A program made the translations under genes and the position numbers. Positions 6,781-13,511 of a DNA stretch of 13,511 bases are shown piece by piece. Source of the DNA: an uncultured Lachnospiraceae bacterium (lineage in GTDB: Bacteria > Bacillota > Clostridia > Lachnospirales > Lachnospiraceae); NCBI GenBank assembly GCA_910588535.1, contig CAJUOO010000077.1, forward strand, positions 1 through 13,511, in the 5' to 3' direction. A model generated the notes under the pieces. It did no database searches and was not told where the DNA came from. It saw only the letters and a list, made by a program, of their open reading frames with translations. The stretch's first letter is position 1. Each line of letters starts with the position of its first letter.

Positions 6781-6789
6781 TAGTTGAAA

Positions 6790-7320
6790 ATGCTTTGCGA
6801 GAAATGTCATGAGCGGGAAGCTACGATATTTTATACAGAAATAATAAATGGTGTAAAGAATGAGCATAGCCTTTGCAGCGAGTGTGCGAAAGATATGGAA
6901 TTTGTCGATGAGTTGCCGTTTGCGGAGCTGCTTGCTGGTATTTTGGGCGCTTATGCAGTGGAGAGCGAGAAGAAAGAGGATACAATGGAGCAGGTGGTGT
7001 GTCCGACCTGTAAGTTATCCTACCGAGATTTTATCAGTCAGGGGGTACTTGGCTGTGAGGATTGTTATAATGTATTTGAGCCGCTGATAGAAGGTAATAT
7101 AAAGAAGATACAGGGCAACAATATTCATACAGGAAAGAAGCCGCTCTACAATCACATGGCGGGGATGTCTGAACCACAGGCAGACTATTCGATAATAGAG
7201 GAGATACAGATTCTTAAGGAAAAGCTTAAGGAAGCTTTGAGGGAAGAGGATTATGAGGAGGCGGCAAGCCTTCGGGATGAGATAAGGGCACTGAGAGAGA
7301 GGGATGGGATAGATGCTTAA
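6790..7320 (+). CDS. mcsA: McsA, zinc-finger activator of the McsB arginine kinase
   Basis: 176 residues from ATG 6790. Four CxxC pairs are visible: C3/C6, C29/C32, C71/C74 and C89/C92, matching the two zinc-binding modules of McsA. The C-terminal segment (about 135-172) is a UVR motif coiled coil with L-K-E-K-L-K-E-A-L and E-D-Y-E-E-A-A-S-L-R-D-E-I. In Bacillus McsA binds and activates the protein-arginine kinase McsB and is stress-sensitive through its cysteines. It is the second gene of the operon, and its end overlaps the start of mcsB by 8 bp. Length and cysteine spacing are normal, so it looks functional, even though the McsB beside it has an altered active site. Confidence 0.93.
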   Translation: MLCEKCHEREATIFYTEIINGVKNEHSLCSECAKDMEFVDELPFAELLAGILGAYAVESEKKEDTMEQVVCPTCKLSYRDFISQGVLGCEDCYNVFEPLIEGNIKKIQGNNIHTGKKPLYNHMAGMSEPQADYSIIEEIQILKEKLKEALREEDYEEAASLRDEIRALRERDGIDA

Positions 7321-8338
7321 ATGGTATGAGGAGACGGGGGATAATGAAGATATTGTTATCTCTAGCAGAGTGAGGCTTGCGAGGAACTTAAGTAAATATC
7401 CATTTCCGGTCAGATTGTCCAAGGCTCAGGCGAAGGGGCTTTTGGAGGAGCTGAAAGCCAAGCTTGCAGGGCTTGGTGGGGAGGATGAGCGAAGCTATCA
7501 TTTTCTTTCTATGGATTCGATATCGGATACAGATAAGGTTGCGTTGACAGAGCGCCATCTGGTCAGCGAGACATTGATCACAAAGCAGGGACCTGCTGCC
7601 GCGATGGTGTCGGAGGATGAGTCCGTCAGCATTTTATTAAATGAAGAGGATCATCTGAGGATTCAAGCATTTGCAGGGGGGATGAATCTGGATAAGGCGT
7701 GGAAGCTTGCGGATAAGCTGGATGATGAGATCAATAAGAGCTTTTCCTATGCCTATCATGAAAAGCTTGGTTATCTTACCAGCTTTCCTACCAATGTGGG
7801 AACGGGACTCCGTGTGTCCTTTATGCTTCATCTGCCAGCGATTGCAGGTACAAAGCGGCTTGCTGGAATCGCTTCCGACATTGGGCGCTTTGGGGTGACA
7901 ATACGCGGAAGCGAAGCAGGAAATCTGTACCAGATCTATAATCAAAAGACACTTGGACAGACGGAGCAGGAGATCATGCAGAATTTAACCACAATCGCAT
8001 ATCAGATTATCAAGCAGGAGAGAAAGCTGCGAAAAAAGATTACACAGGAAAATCCGATTGGGATAGAAGATACTGTATTTCGGTCGTATGGTGTGCTGAA
8101 ATATTGTAAAACGTTGGCGATAGAGGAGGGGATGAATCTTCTATCAGATATTCAGTTTGGATTAAGCGGCGGGTTGCTTAAGCTTGACGGGCAGGAGAAG
8201 AAAAGTGTGTATCCTCTGATGATGGGGATTCAGCCCGCCCATTTGCAAAGGCTTGCCGGCAAGCCTTTGGATAATGTGAAGAGAGATAGATGCCGGGCAG
8301 ATTATATTAGAGAACATCTGCCGGAGTTGATAATATAG
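7313..8338 (+). CDS. mcsB: McsB, protein arginine kinase, with altered active-site motifs
   Basis: 341 residues, about 20 shorter than Bacillus McsB. Phosphagen-kinase motifs seen are S-S-R-V-R-L-A-R-N near the N-terminus, L-L-N-E-E-D-H-L-R-I-Q (Glu112, matching catalytic Glu121 of Bacillus) and Y-L-T-S-F-P-T-N-V-G-T-G. The C-terminal pocket motif R-D-R-C-R-A (324-329) matches the RDxxRA phosphoarginine-binding allosteric motif. Two departures are clear. The conserved reactive cysteine of the C-P-T-N-x-G-T signature is Phe158. And the loop after R198-G199 goes straight into S-E-A-G-N-L-Y-Q-I, so the L-Y-G-E-G segment with the second catalytic glutamate (Glu212 in Bacillus) is missing. The surrounding frame is intact, so this is not a frameshift. 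McsB marks proteins with phosphoarginine for ClpCP; whether this one still phosphorylates or acts only as an adaptor is open. Comparison with other McsB proteins is from memory. Confidence 0.92.
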   Translation: MLKWYEETGDNEDIVISSRVRLARNLSKYPFPVRLSKAQAKGLLEELKAKLAGLGGEDERSYHFLSMDSISDTDKVALTERHLVSETLITKQGPAAAMVSEDESVSILLNEEDHLRIQAFAGGMNLDKAWKLADKLDDEINKSFSYAYHEKLGYLTSFPTNVGTGLRVSFMLHLPAIAGTKRLAGIASDIGRFGVTIRGSEAGNLYQIYNQKTLGQTEQEIMQNLTTIAYQIIKQERKLRKKITQENPIGIEDTVFRSYGVLKYCKTLAIEEGMNLLSDIQFGLSGGLLKLDGQEKKSVYPLMMGIQPAHLQRLAGKPLDNVKRDRCRADYIREHLPELII

Positions 8339-8348
8339 GAGGAGTTAC

Positions 8349-10841
8349 ATGCAAAATCGATTTACCAAAAAAGCGAATGAGGCGCTGCTTGCCGCGCGGG
8401 AGGTATCTGGTGAGCTGGGCCATGGCTATATCGGCACAGAGCATATTCTTGTCGGCCTTCTGAGAGCTGGCGGCTGTCTGGCAGCAGCCGTTCTCAATAA
8501 TCATGGTGTGACGGAGGATAAGGTACGTGATCTGATGGAGCAGTTGATTGCACCATCAGGGGGTACTGCGATGGAGGAGCCAGAGGGATATACGCCAAGG
8601 GCAAACCGTATTTTGGAGGCATCAGTCAGGGAAGCTGTGCGCTTTAAGGCGGCATTGATCGGCACAGAGCATATTTTGATCGCGATGATTAAGGAGACAG
8701 ACTCAATTGCGGCAAGGCTGCTCAATACACTTGGGGTGAATGTGCAAAAGCTTTATGTGGATATTCTTCTGGCTATGGGAGAGGACGGGAATCTCTACAG
8801 AGAGGATTTCCAAAATGGAAGACCAAGAAATCGAAATGGGCGTTCTTCCACTCCCACTCTGGATCAGTACAGCAGAGATCTGACTGCACTGGCACGGGAA
8901 GGAAAGCTTGATCCAGTGATAGGGCGCGGCAGAGAGATCCAGAGAGTGATCCAGATCTTAAGCAGACGAACAAAGAATAATCCATGTCTGATCGGTGAGC
9001 CGGGAGTGGGAAAAACAGCGATTGCAGAAGGATTGGCAAGTCGTATTGTGGAAGGCAATATCCCGGAGACAATCAAGGACAGGCGTGTGCTCACATTGGA
9101 TCTGTCGGGCATGGTGGCAGGTTCAAAGTACAGAGGAGAATTTGAGGAGAGAATTAAGAGAGTATTGTCCGAGGTAAAGGCAGATGGAAGAGTGCTACTG
9201 TTTTTGGATGAGCTGCATACCATTATCGGAGCGGGTGGTGCGGAGGGCGCGATCGATGCCTCCAATATTTTAAAGCCATCGCTTGCGAGAGGGGAGATTC
9301 AGCTGATCGGTGCAACTACCATTGAGGAATACAGAAAATATATAGAGAAAGATGCCGCTCTAGAGCGCCGTTTTCAGCCTGTTGTGGTGGATGAGCCGTC
9401 CGAGGAGGAGACCGTTGAGATTTTAAAGGGTCTGCGCGGCAGTTATGAGAAGCATCATGGAGTGAAAATTACAGATGATGCTCTTGTGGCAGCGGCAAAG
9501 CTGTCCAAAAGATACATCAATGACAGATTTTTGCCAGATAAGGCGATCGATCTGATCGATGAGGCTTCCTCCAAGGTGCGGTTGGGTGTTTTTTCTTCTC
9601 CTAAGGAGCTAAAGGCGATTGAGGAGGAGATAGCAAAGCTTGGCGAGGAGAAGGAGCAGGCAATTATACAGGAAGAATATGAGCGTGCTGGTGAGATCAA
9701 GAAAAAGCAGGAGAAGAAGGAGGAGAAGAAACAGAAGATCCTTGTAAAGTGGGAGAAGGAGAAAGCATCCTTAAAGCTTCGAGTGGATGAGGCACAGATT
9801 GCGGAGGTGGTTTCAGACTGGACAAAGATACCAGTGAAAAAGCTGGAGCAGGAGGAGGCCGAGCGCTTAAAGACCTTGGAGACCATACTTCACAAGCGCG
9901 TGGTGGGGCAGGAGGAGGCCGTCACTGCCGTGTCGAGAGCGATACGAAGAGGTCGTGTAGGGCTAAAGGATCCAAATCGTCCGATCGGTTCATTTCTCTT
10001 TCTTGGTCCTACTGGTGTAGGAAAGACAGAGTTGTCCAAAGCTCTTGCCGAGGCAATGTTTGGAACGGAGAGCTCCGTGATCCGCGTGGATATGTCAGAA
10101 TATATGGAAAAGCACAGTGTGAGCAAGCTTATTGGATCGCCGCCCGGCTATGTGGGATACGAGGAGGGCGGACAGCTCAGTGAAAAGGTGAGGAGAAATC
10201 CATATTCTGTTATCCTGTTTGACGAGGTGGAAAAGGCACATCCCGATGTATTCAATATCTTGCTTCAGGTTCTGGATGATGGACATATCACGGATGCGCA
10301 GGGACGGCGGATCGATTTTAAAAATACGGTTCTGATTATGACATCCAATGCAGGAGCAGAAAATATAATTTCGCCAAAGCGTTTGGGTTTTGGTGGCAAT
10401 GAAAGCGAAAAGGAAAGTTACAATCATATGAAGTCCAAGGTGATGGATGAGGTAAAGAAGCTCTTTAAGCCAGAATTTTTAAATCGAATTGATGAGATTA
10501 TTGTGTTCCACGCGTTGAATAAGGAACATATTCATAGCATTGTCCTGATTATGTTAGATAGCTTGGCAAGACGAATCAAGACACAGATGAATATTGCGAT
10601 AGAGGTGGATGAGGCGGCGAGGGAATATATTGTCGAGCAGGGATATGATGAAAAGTATGGTGCTCGCCCGCTTCGCAGGGCAATTCAAAGCAAGGTGGAG
10701 GATGCGCTGGCGGAGAGATTGTTAGAGGGTAAAGTAAAAGCAGGCGATCATGTGGCGGTGACAAAGGGGGAGAAGGAGCTAGAATTTTGTGTTGGCACGA
10801 GTGAGAGGGCAATAGATTCTTCTGTCCGACAGGGTGATTGA
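8349..10841 (+). CDS. clpC: ClpC, AAA+ unfoldase of the ClpCP protease
   Basis: 830 residues, normal for ClpC. ATG has AGGAGG (8337-8342) at 6-base spacing, overlapping the mcsB stop. Domains in order: two Clp-N repeats (1-145), each with a T-E-H motif whose glutamates (Glu31, Glu107) match the phosphoarginine-binding residues of Bacillus ClpC; AAA1 with Walker A G-E-P-G-V-G-K-T (216-223) and Walker B L-L-F-L-D-E (283-288); a charged middle domain with a UVR-like coiled coil (about 415-480); AAA2 with Walker A G-P-T-G-V-G-K-T (553-560) and Walker B V-I-L-F-D-E (621-626); and a ClpP-docking L-G-F loop at 679-681. The C-terminal small domain has G-A-R-P-L-R-R-A-I. It unfolds substrates delivered by adaptors and threads them into ClpP. 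The middle domain identifies ClpC rather than ClpB, E or A. It is the last gene of the gntR-mcsA-mcsB-clpC operon; the -35 box of the next promoter overlaps its stop codon. Confidence 0.96.
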   Translation: MQNRFTKKANEALLAAREVSGELGHGYIGTEHILVGLLRAGGCLAAAVLNNHGVTEDKVRDLMEQLIAPSGGTAMEEPEGYTPRANRILEASVREAVRFKAALIGTEHILIAMIKETDSIAARLLNTLGVNVQKLYVDILLAMGEDGNLYREDFQNGRPRNRNGRSSTPTLDQYSRDLTALAREGKLDPVIGRGREIQRVIQILSRRTKNNPCLIGEPGVGKTAIAEGLASRIVEGNIPETIKDRRVLTLDLSGMVAGSKYRGEFEERIKRVLSEVKADGRVLLFLDELHTIIGAGGAEGAIDASNILKPSLARGEIQLIGATTIEEYRKYIEKDAALERRFQPVVVDEPSEEETVEILKGLRGSYEKHHGVKITDDALVAAAKLSKRYINDRFLPDKAIDLIDEASSKVRLGVFSSPKELKAIEEEIAKLGEEKEQAIIQEEYERAGEIKKKQEKKEEKKQKILVKWEKEKASLKLRVDEAQIAEVVSDWTKIPVKKLEQEEAERLKTLETILHKRVVGQEEAVTAVSRAIRRGRVGLKDPNRPIGSFLFLGPTGVGKTELSKALAEAMFGTESSVIRVDMSEYMEKHSVSKLIGSPPGYVGYEEGGQLSEKVRRNPYSVILFDEVEKAHPDVFNILLQVLDDGHITDAQGRRIDFKNTVLIMTSNAGAENIISPKRLGFGGNESEKESYNHMKSKVMDEVKKLFKPEFLNRIDEIIVFHALNKEHIHSIVLIMLDSLARRIKTQMNIAIEVDEAAREYIVEQGYDEKYGARPLRRAIQSKVEDALAERLLEGKVKAGDHVAVTKGEKELEFCVGTSERAIDSSVRQGD

Positions 10842-10867
10842 CAAAGATTATACAGGTATATTATAAT
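10838..10867 (+). promoter_or_regulatory. consensus sigma-A promoter for the 10931 gene
   Basis: TTGACA (10838-10843), an 18-base spacer and TATAAT (10862-10867), both perfect. The -35 overlaps the last codon of clpC, so the downstream gene has its own transcription start near 10874 apart from any read-through. Confidence 0.85.
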
Positions 10868-10930
10868 GGATGTACAAGAGATTTCTGCAAGACAGGATAA
10901 GTAGGTATAAAAAATCAGGAGGGCAAAAGA

Positions 10931-11347
10931 ATGTCGGTAGTAAGCGAATTGATAAGAAAAGAAGCAGATGGAACCATAAGCTTTGGCAACTATTCTCTGG
11001 AAAAGAAATCGAAGGTGGAGGATTATGAACATAACGGGGATTTGTATAAGGTTAAGACCTTTAAGGAGATAACGAAGCTTGAGAGAAATGGGATGTTTGT
11101 CTATGAGTCAGTTCCGGGGACTTCTGTGAGGAATCTTAAAGTTACCGACAATGGTATGGAGTTTTTGGTGGAGGGTACAACGGATTCTCAGATAACGGTG
11201 GAGTTGGAGCCAGAGAGTGAGTATGAGACATTGATTGATGAAAAGAGCGCTGGAAGGATGAAGACAAATCTAGGCGGAAAGCTGGTTCTAAGCGTTGAGC
11301 TGGGCAGCGGAAATGCAGCGCAGGTAAGGATAGTAAAGCTTTCATAG
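10931..11347 (+). CDS. conserved small protein of unknown function
   Basis: 138 residues, no signal peptide, no membrane segment, no cysteine. It starts M-S-V-V-S-E-L-I-R-K-E-A-D-G-T-I-S-F-G and is rich in alternating beta-strand patterns; a glycine-containing stretch near the C-terminus reads R-M-K-T-N-L-G-G-K-L-V-L-S-V. ATG at 10931 follows AGGAGG (10917-10922) by 8 bases. I recall similar proteins in Lachnospiraceae genomes labelled 'endosialidase'. Nothing in this sequence shows a glycosidase active site, so I would not use that name. It has its own consensus promoter and a terminator-like hairpin after it, and so is a single-gene unit inserted between clpC and radA. Function unknown. Confidence 0.85.
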   Translation: MSVVSELIRKEADGTISFGNYSLEKKSKVEDYEHNGDLYKVKTFKEITKLERNGMFVYESVPGTSVRNLKVTDNGMEFLVEGTTDSQITVELEPESEYETLIDEKSAGRMKTNLGGKLVLSVELGSGNAAQVRIVKLS

Positions 11348-11354
11348 AAAGCAG

Positions 11355-11410
11355 ATGCTCCCTGCAATATCTTCTCGTATATAGATGGAGGATATGCTGG
11401 GAGCATTCTT
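11355..11410 (+). terminator. probable terminator after the 10931 gene
   Basis: ATGCTCCC (11355-11362) pairs perfectly with GGGAGCAT (11399-11406). The stem extends inward through GCAATATC (11364-11371) against GATATGC (11391-11397) with one bulged A. The tail TTCTTATGTT is only moderately T-rich, so some read-through into radA is likely. Confidence 0.6.
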
Positions 11411-11454
11411 ATGTTCGGGAGAAGTTCTCCTATATTGAATCTATTGGAGGAAAT

Positions 11455-12819
11455 ATGGCAAAGGGAAAAACAGTTGCTTTTTTTTGTCAGGAATGTGGCT
11501 ATGAGTCGGCAAAATGGTTAGGACAGTGTCCTTCTTGCAAGGCATGGAATACTTTGGTGGAGGAGCCGGTGGCATCTGCGAAAACGGCAAGATCAGCACC
11601 TACAAAGCGGTTTAGGAACACAGCAGAACCTTGCAGGCTGTCGGAGATCACAGCGGGTGAGGAGGAGAGAATTTCCACAGGTCTGGCAGAGCTTGACAGA
11701 GTGCTGGGAGGAGGAATTGTGCCGGGCTCTTTGATATTGGTGGGAGGTGATCCGGGAATTGGAAAATCCACACTTTTGCTCCAGATATGTCACACACTGG
11801 CGGATGGAAGAAAGGTAATTTACATATCGGGAGAGGAATCTTTAAAGCAGATAAAACTTCGCGCGGATCGTCTGGGAAGCTTCCCAAAGGAATTGCTGTT
11901 AATGTGTGAGACAAGCTTGGAATCTATTGAGGCAGCTATAGAAAAGGAAAAACCATCCATCGTGATTATTGATTCCATTCAGACCATGTACAAGGAGGAG
12001 GTGTCTTCTGCACCGGGCAGTGTCAGTCAGGTGAGGGAGTCCACAGGGGCGCTGATGCAGATTGCCAAAGGGCTTGGGGTATCCGTTTTTATCGTTGGTC
12101 ATGTGACAAAAGAGGGAGTGGTGGCTGGCCCCAGAGTGCTGGAGCATATGGTTGACACAGTTCTATACTTTGAAGGAGACCGCTATGCGGCATATAGAAT
12201 CTTGCGCGCTGTCAAAAACCGATTTGGCTCGACAAATGAGATAGGAGTATTTGAGATGAGGGAGAAGGGGCTTATCGAGGTAAAAAACCCTTCTGAATAT
12301 ATGCTTAATGGGAAGCCGCAGGGTGCCTCCGGCTCTGTTGTAACCTGTTCCATGGAGGGAAGCCGTCCAATTCTGCTTGAGGTTCAGGCACTGGTGTGCA
12401 GGACAAATTTTGGTATGCCAAGAAGAACAGCAGCAGGAACTGATTATAATAGAGTGAATTTATTGATGGCAGTGCTGGAAAAAAGAGCAGGTGTGCGGCT
12501 TTCAGACTGTGATGCGTATGTAAATATCGCGGGCGGAATGAAGATGAATGAGCCTTCCTTGGATCTGGGGATTGTTATGGCTTTGGTGTCAAGCTATCGG
12601 GATAAGGCGGTTGATGAGGAAACCATTGTATTTGGGGAGGTGGGCTTGTCAGGTGAAGTGCGCGGCGTGAGCATGACAAAGCAGCGAATATTAGAAGCTA
12701 AGAAATTAGGATTTCGAAAATGCATATTGCCGAAAACGTCGATGGATGGGCTTGAAAATGTGAAAGGGATATCATTGTTAGGTGTGGCAGGTGTGCGGGA
12801 GGCAATAGCACTGCTTTGA
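11455..12819 (+). CDS. radA: RadA (Sms), DNA repair/branch-migration ATPase
   Basis: 454 residues, full length. N-terminal zinc finger C11-x2-C14...C25-x2-C28; Walker A G-G-D-P-G-I-G-K-S-T (97-106); Walker B-like I-V-I-I-D-S-I-Q; the RadA-specific K-N-R-F-G motif at 254-258; and a C-terminal Lon-like domain (about 280-454) with V-N-I-A-G-G-M-K-M-N-E-P-S-L-D-L. RadA is a hexameric helicase-like ATPase that drives branch migration in recombination. ATG at 11455 has GGAGG (11446-11450) four bases upstream. No good promoter is visible just upstream; a weak TATATT at 11431 and a 13-base dyad GGAGAAGTTCTCC (11418-11430) are the only signals. In Bacillus radA follows clpC directly and is followed by disA; here a small gene is inserted before it and no disA follows. 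Confidence 0.96.
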   Translation: MAKGKTVAFFCQECGYESAKWLGQCPSCKAWNTLVEEPVASAKTARSAPTKRFRNTAEPCRLSEITAGEEERISTGLAELDRVLGGGIVPGSLILVGGDPGIGKSTLLLQICHTLADGRKVIYISGEESLKQIKLRADRLGSFPKELLLMCETSLESIEAAIEKEKPSIVIIDSIQTMYKEEVSSAPGSVSQVRESTGALMQIAKGLGVSVFIVGHVTKEGVVAGPRVLEHMVDTVLYFEGDRYAAYRILRAVKNRFGSTNEIGVFEMREKGLIEVKNPSEYMLNGKPQGASGSVVTCSMEGSRPILLEVQALVCRTNFGMPRRTAAGTDYNRVNLLMAVLEKRAGVRLSDCDAYVNIAGGMKMNEPSLDLGIVMALVSSYRDKAVDEETIVFGEVGLSGEVRGVSMTKQRILEAKKLGFRKCILPKTSMDGLENVKGISLLGVAGVREAIALL

Positions 12820-12859
12820 GTAAAAAGGAGTTTTTTGAAAAGGGTGCGCCAAGAGAATT

Positions 12860-13022
12860 GTCCATGATCCTCCGCCTTCCTGTTTAATTTTAGTGAAAAA
12901 TGTTGATCCATAATGGATGATACAAATGATGCAATATGTTTCAATAAGATGTTTTTCAAGGGTTGTGTCCACTATTTTTCACTGAGCAGGAGCAGAGTGG
13001 CGGAGGAAATAGAAGAATGGAC
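12860..13022. repeat. long imperfect inverted repeat downstream of radA
   Basis: The left arm (12860-12901) and the reverse complement of the right arm (12972-13022) share three blocks in the same order: GTCCAT at the outer end, CCTCCGCC, and AGTGAAAAAT. Variable filler separates the blocks. The central part has its own small hairpin, ATCCAT-A-ATGGAT (12906-12918). A T run (TTTTTT, 13030-13035) follows the right arm. It could be a degenerate MITE-like element or a large terminator hairpin for radA. Confidence 0.5.
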
Positions 13023-13043
13023 TATGTGGTTTTTTCTTGTAAA

Positions 13044-13074
13044 TGTCTATAGTTATTGTTCTTTTGTCTATAGT
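13044..13074. repeat. 10-bp direct repeat pair, 21 bp apart
   Basis: TGTCTATAGT occurs at 13044-13053 and again at 13065-13074. The 21-base start-to-start spacing puts both on the same face of the helix, as in paired regulator sites. No regulator can be named. Confidence 0.45.
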
Positions 13075-13449
13075 ATAGTTTTTATAAAAGATGATTTGGA
13101 TGTATCAAGAGGGGATTATTAAAAAATTTTTCTTTAAATGTATAAATTTACTATATCAGGGCATGATACAATTATGCACGGAGGATTGCTTATCGAGAAG
13201 ATATCGTTAGGTTAAGTGTTTAAATATAGTACAGAACAAGCGTGTTTTATATATTTAAAAGTTGTGAACCGCTCATCTTCTATAGTCTATTTGATTCCTG
13301 TTTCATAGACCTTGTAATCTACTAATCGTTCATGTCAAAGCAGTTTACAGCGATAACACGCGTTGGCATATGTTGTGACAAACGTTATTTTGTGGGTTTG
13401 ACCCATCGCCAAATGCGAATGAGATTGTGTTCAAAATCTTTCAAATTAT

Positions 13450-13511
13450 GAAATGCAAAAAATTTGAAAAAAAATGTAAAAACCTGTTGACAAACGAAAA
13501 ATGAAGTGCTA
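13450..13511 (+). promoter_or_regulatory. strong promoter with A-tract UP-like element, cut by the window edge
   Basis: A-tracts (13457-13481) precede a perfect TTGACA (13487-13492). After exactly 17 bases come TG-C-TA at 13507-13511, an extended -10 motif and the first two bases expected of TATAAT. This organisation is typical of rRNA or other highly expressed operons; what it drives lies outside the window. Confidence 0.6.

Larger units (their letters stand above)
12820..13511. other. 692-base intergenic region without a convincing gene
   Basis: A+T-rich. Open frames here are short, lack ribosome sites and show no family motifs. No tRNA or rRNA was recognised. The region holds an imperfect inverted repeat (12860-13022), a pair of direct repeats (13044-13074) and a truncated strong promoter at the right edge, each listed separately. 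Confidence 0.7.

Noticed and set aside
6784..6789. TTG at 6784 as the mcsA start
   Set aside because: Only 3 bases from AGGAGG; the ATG at 6790 has proper spacing and gives the normal McsA N-terminus.
12594..12972. Minus-strand open frames reaching from the post-radA region into radA
   Set aside because: They overlap the end of radA antisense, lack ribosome sites and resemble no family; their 5' parts coincide with the inverted-repeat core.
12913..13122. Open frame of 69 codons (plus strand) in the tail region
   Set aside because: No ribosome site before its ATG, no recognisable motif, and it runs through both the inverted repeat and the direct repeats.
13160..13215. Weak promoter (TGATACAAT) and ribosome-like GGAGG followed by a TTG
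   Set aside because: The frame closes after nine codons and no good -35 is present.
13330..13420. Possible tRNA or hairpin around the ACGCGT and ATAAC...GTTAT segment
   Set aside because: Only short, broken pairings; no cloverleaf, no T-loop sequence.
1..13511. CRISPR array, insertion sequence or prophage genes
   Set aside because: No regularly spaced repeats, transposase, integrase or phage motifs were seen in any real gene of the window.

Overview
The window looks like the chromosome of a low-to-moderate G+C Firmicute, most likely a gut-type Clostridia of the Lachnospiraceae group. The signs are a mcsA-mcsB-clpC stress operon with radA downstream, a BlaI/BlaR1-like pair, strong AGGAGG ribosome sites, consensus sigma-A promoters (TTGACA...TATAAT), and a secreted wall hydrolase with SH3, cadherin-like and dockerin modules. 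The assignment comes from protein character only, not from a database search.

Layout. Positions 1-83 may hold the last codons of a rightward gene. A stem-loop (124-169) follows, then a leftward two-gene unit: a BlaI-family repressor (1766-2131) overlapping by 4 bp a membrane M56 peptidase (207-1769). The M56 protein carries a C-terminal M23/LytM-like domain in place of the beta-lactam sensor of BlaR1. Two 14-bp operator-like palindromes sit on its promoter. Divergently, a consensus promoter drives two cell-surface genes: a secreted SH3/glucosaminidase/cadherin-like/dockerin protein (2372-4477) and a cohesin protein with one membrane span and an acidic cytoplasmic tail (4502-6262). Together these look like a small membrane-tethered cohesin-dockerin system that would hold a peptidoglycan hydrolase at the cell surface.

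After a terminator, a second consensus promoter starts the protein-quality-control operon: a short YtrA-type GntR regulator (6402-6776), mcsA, mcsB and clpC (to 10841). The GntR gene occupies the place that ctsR has in Bacillus, and I see no CtsR box. The McsB here lacks the conserved active-site cysteine (Phe instead). It also lacks the short loop that normally carries the second catalytic glutamate, so its kinase activity is in doubt, although the McsB phosphoarginine pocket motif and the ClpC phosphoarginine-binding glutamates are kept.

A small gene of unknown function (10931-11347) with its own consensus promoter and a terminator-like hairpin sits between clpC and radA (11455-12819). The last 692 bases (12820-13511) hold no convincing gene. 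They contain a long imperfect inverted repeat, a pair of 10-bp direct repeats spaced 21 bp, and at the extreme right edge a strong A-tract/TTGACA promoter cut off after the first two bases of its -10 box.
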